From Orobanche coerulescens (taxonomy: Eukaryota; Streptophyta; Magnoliopsida; Lamiales; Orobanchaceae): a DNA stretch of 64,000 nt. The stretch's first letter is position 1, and each line of letters begins with the position of its first letter. A program made the translations under genes and the position numbers. The notes under the pieces are model-generated. The model made no database searches and had not been told where the DNA came from. It saw only the letters and a list, made by a program, of their open reading frames with translations. The stretch spans positions 806,001 through 870,000 of the forward strand of contig CM065801.1 in NCBI GenBank assembly GCA_033398695.1. Direction: 5' to 3'. Shown piece after piece: positions 35,448 to 46,268 of the stretch.

Positions 35448-36809
35448 GATTGGCGCTAGAAGGAGGGCCCGGTCGAACCTTCGACCTTGTGGTTAACAGC
35501 CACAACCCATGCTTTTCTCGTTCATATTGCAAGCGACCTTGTGGTTAACCGCCACAACCTACGCTCTTCTCGTTCATATTGCAAGCCAATCCTATGCTTT
35601 TCTTTAAAAGATTCCTTGTTAAGTATAGGATTCTCCATTTCTAACCACAAGTGACGAATTACCATCAGGCCCGTCCAAAGGGCCCGTTATGCGATAGAGG
35701 ACACCGTTAGGAGGTATACACACTAAGGAGTTCTCTATCATGCATGGACGTATCGGACTATTCTTAGTGTGCACAGGACGAACACGGCTTCGCGCCAAAC
35801 TACAATCAGCCCGCGGATGTTTTGAAAGGCAATCTGCTGGCGGAGCACTTTGACACACCTTGCGTTCATCCGAAATAACCATACCCGCTATGGGATGGTA
35901 AGTTGAAAGCATAGGAATCATCGTAACTACGAGTCGAAAGCATAGGAATCATCGTAATATGAAGTTGAAAGCACAGGAGCAATCGTGATCACGGGCTCCT
36001 GCTCGACTCGGCTGACCCCTTAGAGGTCATAATTTGGAGGATATCGAGCGTCGCTCAAAATTCCGGAGAAGGTCTCAAAGAGTCCTCGAGTCCTTCAAAT
36101 TAAAGTTGCGGTCGATATACACCGCAACATCGAAAACTCCTTCGAATTCCCATCCACCCGCGAGGGTCACAGTAATCCGGACGGTAATGGGCGACTACGA
36201 AAACATCCCCAAGTATTGAGCCATGTGTTAGAAAAGCGTGGCGGCCCCTACCAGGGAATTGGAAGTCAGAGCAAAAGTAATCCATAAAGGAGTTTTCCCC
36301 ATAATCCCCCGACCAGCGGTCGTTAGAAGGCCACCGGCGAAGCTCAAAACTCAAAGTGATGAAAAAGCCGCGGAAAGTGGAAAATACCAGTAAAACTGAA
36401 ATGAGCCGAGGAGTAATCTGTAAGAAAAGAGGGGCCCGGCCGACCGAGTCACTGACAATACTGCAGCGGCCGACCCAAGAAGAATCCCAGGCGTTCTACG
36501 ATGACCGGTCGGCGGGATACACCAGGAGAATTCGTTTCAAAAAACAAGGTCAATATGACCCCGAGAACCTGGACCTCGTCGCCCAGAAAGGCGGAACGTA
36601 TTCTACAAAACACCCGGGGATCATCAGAATTTCCAGGCCAATGATCTCATTAATAAATGAGCACTGGGGCCCGACACGGGACCTCCTGAATCCAAGCAAC
36701 AAAGCCCGTCAGAGCGAAGGTTGCTAGCTAGAATATGTAAATGACCGAGGATCCATTCATTTGTTGAATGCCATGAAGGTACAATCAATAAAATTCGATT
36801 TTATGTTCG
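35448..36809 (+). mobile_element. Leader region of Tat-like element, no recognised gene
   Basis: It starts with the primer site at about 35450. At 35485-35587 a segment of about 53 bp around gaccttgtggttaac and ttctcgttcatattgcaagc is tandemly duplicated. Short ORFs on both strands (the longest is 36356-36727) have no Gag features. The expected gag-pol is missing, so the element must rely on a relative. Confidence 0.6.
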
Positions 36810-36819
36810 GCTCGGAAAC

Positions 36820-38070
36820 AAATACACTATAAGACCGAGTTCGCCTCGGCACCTCGAATGACCGGCTCCTCCAAGACTATAAGGCCGAGTTCGCCTCGGC
36901 ACCTCGAATGACCGGCTCCTCCTAAGACTATAAGACCGAGTTCGCCTCGGCACCTCGAATGACCGGCTCCTCCGGCACTATAAGACCGAGTTTGCCTCGG
37001 CACCTCGAATGACCGGCTCCCCCGGCACTATAAGACCGAGTTCGCCTCGGCACCTCGAATGACCGGCTCCTCCGGCACTATAAGACCGAGTTCGCCTCGG
37101 CACCTCGAATAACCGGCCCCTCCGGCACTATAAGACCGAGTTCGCCTCGGCACCTCATAAGACCGGTCCACCCGGCACTGAAAGTCCGAGCTCGCCTCGG
37201 CATCTCATAAGACCGGTCCACTCCGATCAAAGTCCGAGCTCGCCTCGCACCTCATAAGACCGGTCCACCCGCAGACTGAAAGTCCGAGCTCGCCTCGCAC
37301 TTATAAAGACCAGGCCCACCCAGACCGAAAGTCCGAGCCCACCTCGGCACCTCATAAGACCAAGTCCACCAGATCAAAGTCCGAGCTCGCCTCGGCACCT
37401 TATAAGACCAGGTCCATCCGCACCGAAAGTCCGAGCCCACCTCGGCACCTCATAAGACCAGGTCCACCCAGATCAAAGTCCGAGCTCGCCTCGGCACCTT
37501 ATAAGACCGGTCCATCCGGCACTGAAAGTCCGAGCCCACCTCGGCACCTCATAAGACCGACCCGTCCAAGCCTTTGGAAGTCCGAGCTCGCCTCGGCACC
37601 TCATAAGACCGCCCATCCGGCATCGAAGTCCGAGCTCGCCTCGGCACCTCGGAAGACCAGGTCCATCCGACTGAAGTCCGAGCTCGCCTCGGCACCTCAT
37701 AAGACCGGCCCATCCGCAGACTGGAAGTCCGAGCTCGCCTCAGCACCTCAGAAGACCGGTCCATCCGGCACTGGAAGTCCGAGCTCGCCTCGGCACCTCA
37801 GAAGACCGGTCCATCCGGCACTGAAAGTCCGAGCTCGCCTCGGCACCTCATAAGACCGGCCCATCCGGCACTGGAAGTCCGAGCTCGCCTCGGCACCTCA
37901 GAAGACCGGTCCATCCGGCACTGGAAGTCCGAGCTCGCCTCGGCACCTCAGAAGACCGGTCCATCCGGCACTGAAAGTCCGAGCTCGCCTCGGCACCTCA
38001 TAGGACCGGTCCATCCGGCACTGAAAGACCGAGCTCGCCTCGGCACCTCATAGGACCGGTCCATCCGGCA
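36820..38070. repeat. 50 bp tandem (satellite-like) array, about 25 copies
   Basis: The period is exactly 50 bp over long stretches (gaccggctcc recurs at 36961, 37011 and 37061). Two variants exist. Type 1 (36830 to about 37150) has cctcgaatgaccggctcc and ctataagaccgagttcgcc. Type 2 (about 37150-38070) has cctcataagaccggtcca and ctgaaagtccgagctcgcc. In the last third, three type-2 monomers recur as a 150 bp higher unit (about 37747-37896 and 37897-38046). Several middle copies lack one or two bases, often in gg pairs. ORFs here are repeat translations. Confidence 0.92.
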
Positions 38071-38217
38071 GAAGAAACGGCGGTCTGACCAATAGGGCCC
38101 AAACACAAAAAAGCAACAAAGGCCACAAAAAGATCTTATTCACTCAAAATAAGCTCCATACAAAAGAAATCAAGGAAGAGTGGCACGCAGGCCATACATG
38201 GAATAAAATAAAAAAGT

Positions 38218-39895
38218 CTACTCGGCCTTGTCCTCCTGATCGGCCGCCGGAGAAGACTGCCCCCCACCTTCGCCAGACATGGCCTCCGCCAGATCTTCGA
38301 CAGCTTCGGCGACCTTCGGCTCATCATCCCCGAGAGCTTCAACCTTCAGGTCGGCCGCCTGAGACTTTATGTAGGCCTGGACCTCCTCAATGGTCTTCCC
38401 TTCCTTCATAAGATCCAACATCTCATAACAAGTAGAGACGTAGTTAAGGTTGATCAACTCCTCGTACTCGGGTGTCTTAAAGCGGTAGCCCGCTCACAAG
38501 AAGGCCCCTGTCATAACCGGCAGATTCGCAAGTCGAACCTGCTCGGTCGATTGCTCGAGTGGGCCTTAGCACTTTGCAAATGAGCCTCGTACTCGGCCCC
38601 GATATCCAGCCTTTGTTTGCGCCTTCCCGGCCAGTGGCCATCTCGTCGACCTTCCCTTTCCATATATCGGCCTCAACGGCCCGGCTCTCGAAGCTCCATC
38701 TTACTCTTCAGGGAAGCCATCTCCTCCTCCAAAGATTTGATAAGCGAAGGGCGTAGATGGTGCTCCTCCTGTAAGGCCTTGAGATCGGCCTCTGCCTTTT
38801 TATGCTTCCCAGTAAGGCGATCGGCTCCCAGCCTTCACATAAGTGCACAACGCCCGGCCCAAAATAGCGTTTCCAAAATGGATCTGCTCAGCCGGATCCA
38901 TATCATTGGTCACCATCTCCATCTTTGGCGTCCAGCCCAGAATGGGGACATGGCTGGACTCAACCACCGATGGGGGGACACGATCGAGCAGCTCGGCGGT
39001 TGGAGAGGCTGCTCGGACATAGTCGAGGAACCAGCGCGGCCTCCGCCCTTTCATCCGGGCACAAGGTTCTTCCCGATCCTTATTCACAGGGAGATAGTGG
39101 CCCTCCAGATCAATCAAGGGCTCCTTACCCTTCGCCCGACCCGTCCGTACGGGGCTCAAGGAGGGCACGGCAGTCTCAGGAAGGGGAAAACCCTCGGTCC
39201 CGGTCATAGTATCCTCAGGCCCGGCCTCTACTCTCTTCCGCTTACCTACACGCTCCCTACGCTCGGCGGCCTCTGCAGCCAGCCTCGCCACCCGCTGCGC
39301 AGGCGTCTCCTTCCGTCCAGACGAACTCCTACCCCTGGGGCCTGGATGAGGAAGATATGTCAAAAAAAAAAAAAAAAAAGGCTACCTGATGAAGACATTC
39401 TACTCGGATTAGTGGATCGAAGTCCCGCGGCCCAAAGATTGTCCTCAGTAATCAGGAGGTATGACTTCCTCCGATCAACGGGAAGATCCAAAAGCTGTTC
39501 AATCCGGCCGAACAAAGAAGAGGTCTCAAGCGGGATGCGTTCTGCACAAACAACAAATTATGAGCGTTAGACAAAAAAAGGAACAGCAGCAAAAAATACG
39601 ACACTTACTCATTTTGGCAACAAAGTCTTCAGGGACCCGAAGCTCGGCGTCCATCACGCCCGGTTCCCACTCATCAACCGAGGCCGAACCCAGCCCCCAA
39701 CTTCGCCACCCGCCGTCAACGACGTCGCCACCTCCACGTCTCCAGAATCTGCATCTCCAGAATCCGGCGACCTTGCGACCTCACCTCCATTCTCATCGCT
39801 CCAGTCAACGGGAGCATCACCTATCGACAAATCTGCCACTCCCGTGCGGTGCAGGATACAACCGCCTCCTCCGCCGTATTCCTCTGCTCCGACAT
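38218..39895 (-). pseudogene. Spliced antisense ORF of the Tat-like element
   Basis: On the strand opposite to the LTRs I can follow a protein through apparent introns. An acidic N-terminal part (from ATG 39895 or 39839) reaches a donor atga/gtaagt at 39609/39608. Exon 2 is 39541-39386 (starting after ...tttgtgcag), with FGRIEQLLDLP and LLITEDNLWAAGLRS. A second, very short intron of 44 bp (39385-39342) includes a 19-base T tract. Exon 3 runs from 39341 with Lys/Arg-rich and proline-rich sequence and ends in a region that reads as coiled coil but with frameshifts near 38700-38810. A C-terminal acidic segment ends at a stop at 38218. Tat-lineage elements carry antisense ORFs of unknown function; this resembles that class. 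Confidence 0.6.
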
Positions 39896-40302
39896 CGTAA
39901 GATAAAGAGAAAGAGGAGGAAGAACAAGCTTACCAGGAAAGTCTGCGGAACCCGAAAAGAAGAAAAATTGCCGGAAAAAGATCTCTTTCTGCAGTAAAAA
40001 TGGCGAAGGAAGCAATGAAAAAGAAGACACTCTATAGTTATAGGAGGAGACAGGGGTATTAAATGCTAAAACGGCGATTCATAACCATCGCGAAAATTAA
40101 GAACGCGTGAGACACCGCGACGAATTACATCCCGCCACGCGTCCCCCTCGTGATGACTCTTGGAGATCCCGAAGTCAAATCGACGCGACTCTCAAAGATA
40201 TGACCCTTCAAAGGATCTTATCCACCGCCAAATCGGACCGACCTCAATCTGAGACGATTCCAGCATCGGCCAACCCGACACGACCCTGGACTCGGGGGCC
40301 CT

Positions 40303-41051
40303 TGTTGGTAGTCGATCCGCCTTGGCATCCACCTAAGCGCTTCGGGCAGCCGAACGGCCGAGCCGATCCCGGAGCCGAACCGGTCATAAACTTGATCGTT
40401 TCTCGGGTTCGCACAAAGGGCCGGACCGGGCAGAGACCTTAGAGCCGACCCAGAATCCGGACCAGAAAGGCCGAGCGGACCCTGTACGAAAACGCTCCTG
40501 AATCACGAATAAGGCCGACCAGAGTAGCAGGAGGCTCAAGGGCCGACCTCATTGTCGGTCATAACAGATAAATATCGAAAGCCCAAGGAACAGGCAGACA
40601 GGACAGTAAGTGAGAGCTGTCATATCCCTACACAAGGCACACTTAAGAAGATGACACGTGTCAAAGGAGTCACCCTCATCGTGACAAATGTCATCCGCAT
40701 ATTCATCTCAATCTTCCTATTGTCCTCTCATGAATGGCTGAAAACACCTATATATATGCCAGGACAAAGCCCAAGAGAGGGACTTTGGAAAAAAGAGAGA
40801 AAAAAAAGATAGAGAGAGAGAGAAAAAAGAGAGATTTGAGATACACTGGAAAAGAACAAAAAAGACTTGTAATTAACAAGCAAACCGAATAGGCCAAGAT
40901 ACAATATTCTGCCCGGCTCTATATTATCGAGAAGTCATTAATAAAAATTTAGTAATCAACTATCTTCCATCTTTATTTGTTATTTTCTACGTGTCTTCGA
41001 CCCATTTGTCCCGGTCAGTACACGTGACGTTGACCAAACCAGACGTCAACA
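40303..41051 (+). repeat. 3' LTR of Tat-like element
   Basis: It is the same length as the 5' LTR and nearly identical to it; four of the differences that I see cluster at 40891-40898 against 35290-35297. Confidence 0.88.
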
Positions 41052-41901
41052 TACCCTTCGCTGTGTGGTTTATCGAACTTTTGTGTTTCTCGGTTGTTAG
41101 TAGAACTAGGTATCCGACAACCCTTTGCATACCATAACGTTCTTGACCCGATCGCTTAGTGCCTTCTGTAGCTAGACGGGCTTGAGTTTGTTGGATTGTT
41201 TTCCGGTCACTATCCCCTTTACTATTGAGAATTATGTATTTAAATTTGATTAAATGTGGGCCTCTGTTTTTTATTGCGATTCTATGTGAAGCACTTGCAA
41301 TTTGGAACTGTCATTTGTTACTTGCAGACTTTTTCAAAACTGGTTTTTCTTTTTTTTTTTTTTAAATGGGCATAATTCTACATTTTAGTTGGCCCTTGAT
41401 GGAAAAACAAATTTTTAAATTTGGCAGCAAAATTTAGAAGTTTTCTTGTTCAACAAAACGTTCAGTTAAAGCTGTAGATTTTTCATTTTCTATAAATACT
41501 CGGCCAAGAAAAAATCTGAATTGGATGAATTTGCTTAAAAAAAGTTGGTAAACAAAATCCAGCTAAGGAACTTTAGAAATTGAAAGAATTATTTTTTGAA
41601 ACCTCATTACCGAATATTTTTGCTTGAAAAAATATTCCACATCGTCATAGTGCCATGTCACACCGTCACGTCACGACGCCACGTCACCATCCACATCATA
41701 GTGCCACGTCACACCGTCAACCACTCTCTTCACGCCATGTGTCTAGAGCCACCTTAGCGCCACCTCACTCCCACTCCACCTCACTGCCACCTCACTGTGA
41801 CATAAGTTTGACCAGTCATAGTCAGAGGTGACCCGAAAAAAAAAAGAAAAAAAAAATCCACATCAGAAACAAGTGTTTTACAATTTTATTCATTTTGCAA
41901 C
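41052..41901. other. Spacer and leader before the second chromovirus
   Basis: The sequence at 41052-41640 continues from 34698 and shows no gene. At 41640-41820 short words (cacgtcac, gccacctcac) recur in a loose minisatellite. No copy of the LTR seen at 45796 could be found here, so the 5' LTR of the following element appears to be lost. Confidence 0.45.
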
Positions 41902-43327
41902 ATGCCTCCGCGAAGACAACCTCTACGAGACATTGAGATGGCAGACATACGGAGACAAATTTAGGAATTACAAGACGCGTTGCAGGCCCAACAAGTCTTA
42001 TTAAATGAACGCCAACAACAGTTAGAAGATGAAGACTCTTCCAGTGATTCTTCAGCACCTAAAAACCGACGTCCCCAAAGACCGCCGATTAGACATGATG
42101 ACATCAAGGTTGACATTCCTGACTTTTGATTTCATTGATTGGCTTCAGACAGTCGAAAGAGTGTTTGAGTACAAGGAGATTCCAGACGAGAAAAAGGTAA
42201 AAATTATTGCTGTGAAGTTAAAGAAACATGCTTCTATTTGGTGGGAAAACCTTAAGAAAAGGCGAGATCGAGAAGGAAAAAGTAAGATCAAGACATGGGA
42301 GAAAATGCGAAAGGAATTAACCAGAATGTTCCTTCCTCCTCAATATTACCAAGATAAATTCATCCAACTGCAAAATCTTCGTCAGAAGAATTTATCAGTC
42401 GAAGATTACACAAGAGAATTTGAGAAGCTGATGATGCAGTGTGATATACAAGAAAAAGAGGAGCAGACCATTGCTAGATATCTTGGAGGATTAAACACCG
42501 ATATTGCTGATCGTGTTGAACTTCAACAATATTGGTCGTTAGAAGATGTTATTCGTCTTGCTATACGAGTAGAGAAGCAATCACCCAAACGATCCACTTA
42601 TAGAAGTTTCTCTCCATCAAACCAACCACTTTACACCCACAAAACACCCACCAACCAACCAAGTTCCTCCAACCAACCCATTGTCAAACCCACTTCTACT
42701 AAGAACAAAACCAAGGCCATCAAATATTTTAAATGCCAAGGTTTTGGTCACATTGCCTCCAACTGTCCAAACCGAAGAACTATTACAATTATCAAAGGAG
42801 AAGCCTATGAAGTATCTGAGAAAGACGAGGCTCGAGAAGAATCCGAAAGAGAAAAGGATATAGATCCAATATATGATGAAGAAATTACTGTTGCTGACCA
42901 CGGTGAATCTTTAGTAATCAGACGGAGCCTACATACAATGACCACAAATGAAGAACCTTGGTTGAGGCGCAATATTTTCCACACCCGTTGCACATCTGCT
43001 AAAAAAATTTGTGATGTCATTATCGACAATGGAAGTTGTGAAAATGTCGTTTCGAGTTACATGGTAGAAAAGTTGGATCTACCAACCCAGATTCATCCAC
43101 ACCCCTACAAGTTGCATTGGCTCAATAAAGGAAGTACAGTAAAAGTTGACAAACGATGCCTTGTGACATTTTCTATTGGTCAGAAGTACCAGGATCAGGT
43201 TTGGTGTGATGTGCCTATGGATGCCTGTCATCTTCTCCTAGGCAGACCATGGCAGTATGATCGTCAAGTACTTTATTCTAGGAGCAGTGATTCCAAACAG
43301 ACCAGCCTACAGAATGAGTCCTCATGA
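41902..43327 (+). pseudogene. Chromovirus Gag and protease (second gypsy element)
   Basis: The ATG at 41902 gives MPPRRQPLRDIEMADIRRQI and then an in-frame TAG (41962). The frame continues to about 42129, where a small deletion shifts it. Gag continues DFIDWLQTVERVFEYKEIP through the typical LRQ-type region, one zinc knuckle FKCQGFGHIASNC (about 42729-42767), and a protease region with DVIIDNGSCENVV (about 43012-43050) where DNGS replaces DTGA/S. It ends [16 protein letters not shown], after which the linker to RT is deleted. A single knuckle with this protease type fits CRM/Reina/Galadriel-like chromoviruses; I cannot decide which. Confidence 0.88.
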
Positions 43328-44467
43328 GCACGCTGAAATTCAAAGTCAAGTGGAAGGACTATTAAAAAAAGGATTAATACATGAAAGTGTTGGTCCGTGT
43401 GCAGTTCCTGCCATTCTAGTCCCTAAGAAAGACGGAAGCTGGAGAATGTGTGTTGATAGTCGGGCTGTCAACAAAATTACCATCAAGTATAGATTTCCAA
43501 TTCCCAGACTTGATGATTTGCTAGATCAGATACATGGTTCCACTATCTTTTCAAAGATAATCTTCGAAGTGGATACCATCAGATCAGAATTCGACCCGGA
43601 GATGAATGGAAGACTGCCTTTAAAACCAGAGATGGTTTTTATGAATGGACTGTTATGCCTTTTGGGTTATCCAATGCCCCGAGTACATTCATGCGACTCA
43701 TGAATCAAGTCCTCCGACCTTTTATTGGTAAATTTGTCGTCGTCTATTCTGATGACATTTTGATCTTTAGTAAGGATAAAGACGAACACTTGGAGCACCT
43801 TCGACAAGTGCTACAAACTCTTCGTGAACAAAAACTATATGCCAACTTGAAGAAATGTTCTTTCTTAACCAATGAAGTTAGTTTTCTTGGTTATATCATC
43901 ACCTCTGAAGGCATACAAGTTGATCCTGAAAAGATAGAAGCAATCAATAGTTGGCATATCCCACAATCAATCCGTGAAGTAAGAAGTTTCCATGGATTAT
44001 CTTCTTTTTACAGAAGATTCATAAAAAACTTCAGTTCAGTTGCCGCCCCACTTACAGATTGCATAAAAGGAGACAAGTTTCAATGGACCGAAGCCGCGCA
44101 AAAAAGTTTTGACAAGCTGAAGAAATGTTTGACTGAAGCACCAGTATTAGCTCTTCCCAATTTTGATCAAGTATTTGAAGATAGTTGTGACACTTCCAAC
44201 GCTGGAATTGGTGCTGTTTTAAGTCAAGAAGGTCATCATATAACCTTCTTCAGTGAAAATCTCAACGATGCTAAACTCCGATATTCAACATACGACAAGG
44301 AGTTTTATGCAATTGTTCGTGCTTTGCACCATTTGAGTCATTACCTGCTGAATAAAGAATTTATTCTTTATTCTGATCATGAAGCTTTAAAACACTTGAA
44401 CTCTCAACAGAAGATTAGTCGTCGGCATGCTGCTTGGAGTGAGTTTTACAGTCTTATCCTTTTCTGA
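43257..44467 (+). pseudogene. Chromovirus reverse transcriptase and RNase H
   Basis: RT starts close behind the truncated protease with [19 protein letters not shown], then [18 protein letters not shown], a frameshifted stretch at about 43555-43655, [17 protein letters not shown] and the active site YSDDILIFS (about 43745-43771). RNase H follows ([25 protein letters not shown]). The frame breaks again at 44467. YSDD keeps both catalytic Asp residues. Confidence 0.88.
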
Positions 44468-44475
44468 TCAAGCAC

Positions 44476-45744
44476 AAGGCTGGAGTTCAAAATATTGTTA
44501 CAGATGCCCTCAGTAGGCGCCATACTCTGCTTTCTACCCTCCAAACAAAAATAGTTGGCTTTGAAATGATCAAGGAGTTGTACCCGGATGATCATGACTT
44601 TCAGAAAATATGGGATGCTACTGAATTGCAATCCTCCCAAAATTACTACAGGCATGAAGGATTTTTATTCAAAGGGAAAACTTTGTGTATTCCTCAATGT
44701 TCACTGCGAGAAGCCATTATATGGGAAGCCCATGACGGAGGATTAGCAGGTCACTTTGGCCGAGATAAAACGGTGGCCCTGGTGAATGAGAATTTTTATT
44801 GGTCAAGACTGGAAAGAGATATCAATCGGCATATACAACGATGCAAAATCTGTCATTTGGCTAAATCTAAACGTCAAAATACCGGATTATATATGCCACT
44901 TCCAGTACCAGAATCACCATGGGAAGATGTTAGCATGGATTTCATTCTAGGACTACCACGAAGTCAACGCCAGAAAGATTCAATCATGGTCGTGGTAGAC
45001 AGATTTTCAAAGATGGCTCATTTCATTCCCTGTCAGAAGACTAATGATGCTGTTCAAGTTGCTGGTTTGTATTTCAAAGAAATAGTCCGTCTTCATGGAA
45101 TTCCAAAAACTATCACTTCTGATCGAAATGTGAAGTTTTTAAGTCATTTTTGGAGAACTTTATGGAAGAAGATGGGAACCAAGCTTGATTCAAGAGGTGC
45201 TATCACCCACGCATGGATAGACAAACCAAGTCACAACCGTCTATTGGGAAATTTACTTCGAAGTTTTGTTGGTAAAAATTTGAAGCAATGGGATCTTATT
45301 CTTCCTCAAGTTGAATTTGCCTACAATAATTCAACTAATCAAGCCACGGGAAAATGTCCATTTGAAGTAGTATATGGCACCCGACCTCTTAGTCCACTTG
45401 ATCTGACTCCGTCAACCGACAAACAACAATTCAGTTCAGATGCAGATAGTCGAGCAAAGGAAATCAAGAAACTACATAAACAAGTTCGAGAGAGGATTCG
45501 AAAACAAAATTCGAAATATAAAACTCAGCGTGACAAACATCGGAAGAAACAAATTTTTAAAGTTGGAGATTTGGTCTGGATTCATTTGCGAAAAAAACGT
45601 TTTCCAAATCAACCAAATGCCAAGTTGTCCCCTAGAGCTGATGGGCCATTCAAAATTGTCCAGAAAATCAACGACAATGCTTACAAGGTGGAACTACCTG
45701 GAACATATGGTGTTTCTGCAACTTTCAACGTCACTGGTCTTTAG
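44476..45744 (+). pseudogene. Chromovirus integrase
   Basis: After the frame break the protein resumes with the end of RNase H (TDALSRRH). It has the zinc motif (H-GRDKTVALVNENFYW, then CKICHLAK), the first Asp in MDFILGLPRS and the second in TSDRNVKF. The segment that should hold the catalytic Glu (usually GQTE-VNR) reads HAWIDKPSHNRLLGNLL at about 45211-45261, so the Glu is lost. The C-terminus has FKVGDLVWIHLRK and YGVSATFNV and then a stop, without a classical chromodomain. The product would be inactive. Confidence 0.88.
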
Positions 45745-45795
45745 ATAATGAAGCAGATTAAACTCGAGGGCAAGTTCTTTGTAACTCGGGGAGTA

Positions 45796-46150
45796 TGATT
45801 CAAAGCCACCATCTAGAAGAATTGAATTCAACATTCAACCATTCAACATTCAACATTCAACCATTCACATTATCATTTCATATTGTATTTTTTTTTCTAT
45901 AAATAGATTACTCTCCTATGTATTAAATCATCTTGAAGTTAAGGAATAAATTGAGTGTGTTTAGAAAAAGAGTTCTCTCTTGTTTCTATCTCTTGTTTCT
46001 ATACCACATACCTTTTCAGTAAACAACTTTACAACTCTTGTTCTGGAGAGAGCAAACTTCAGAACCGATATCATCTGAAATGGAAAACAACTATCAAAAC
46101 TCTTGTTCAGTAATATTCTGTAAGCTACATTCAACCTCAATATGAACATA
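45796..46150 (+). repeat. 3' LTR of the second chromovirus (right end uncertain)
   Basis: A polypurine stretch aactcggggagta precedes TGATTC at 45796. A TATA-like tataaata is at 45898-45905. The first 70 bp contain a short tandem cattcaac repeat (about 45826-45865). No matching 5' LTR exists in the window, so the right end is a guess near 46150, just before the 3' end of the NYN gene. Confidence 0.55.
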
Positions 46151-46268
46151 AGAGGCCGCTTTCACAAAATGTGTATGCTCCTAAAAAAACGTAGACAACC
46201 TAACCTTACAATTACACCCACAACCACCTTAGCCCAATGTCGGTCACTATGTTGCCATTTAAGCCAAT

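Larger units (their letters stand above)
34699..41051 (+). mobile_element. Young non-autonomous Tat-like LTR retrotransposon
   Basis: The 6.35 kb element has two 749 bp LTRs (34699-35447 and 40303-41051). By eye they differ at about six positions. Flanks are TACCA and TACCC, an imperfect TSD. After the 5' LTR comes ttggcgctagaaggaggg, a primer-site type found in Tat/Athila-group elements, and ggactcgggggccct (40289-40302) is the polypurine tract. No gag or pol is present. Instead it holds a leader with a duplicated segment, a 50 bp satellite array and an antisense ORF. Members of the Tat lineage are known for extra antisense ORFs and repeat-rich 3' regions. Confidence 0.8.

Noticed and set aside
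37252..37764. Repetitive ORFs with YEVPRRARTS-like repeats
   Set aside because: Translations of the 50 bp array on the minus strand; 50 is not a multiple of three, so the frames cycle and no stable protein repeat exists.
36820..38070. CRISPR-like array
   Set aside because: The direct repeat has no unique spacers: the whole 50 bp unit is repeated, and the context is a plant LTR retrotransposon.
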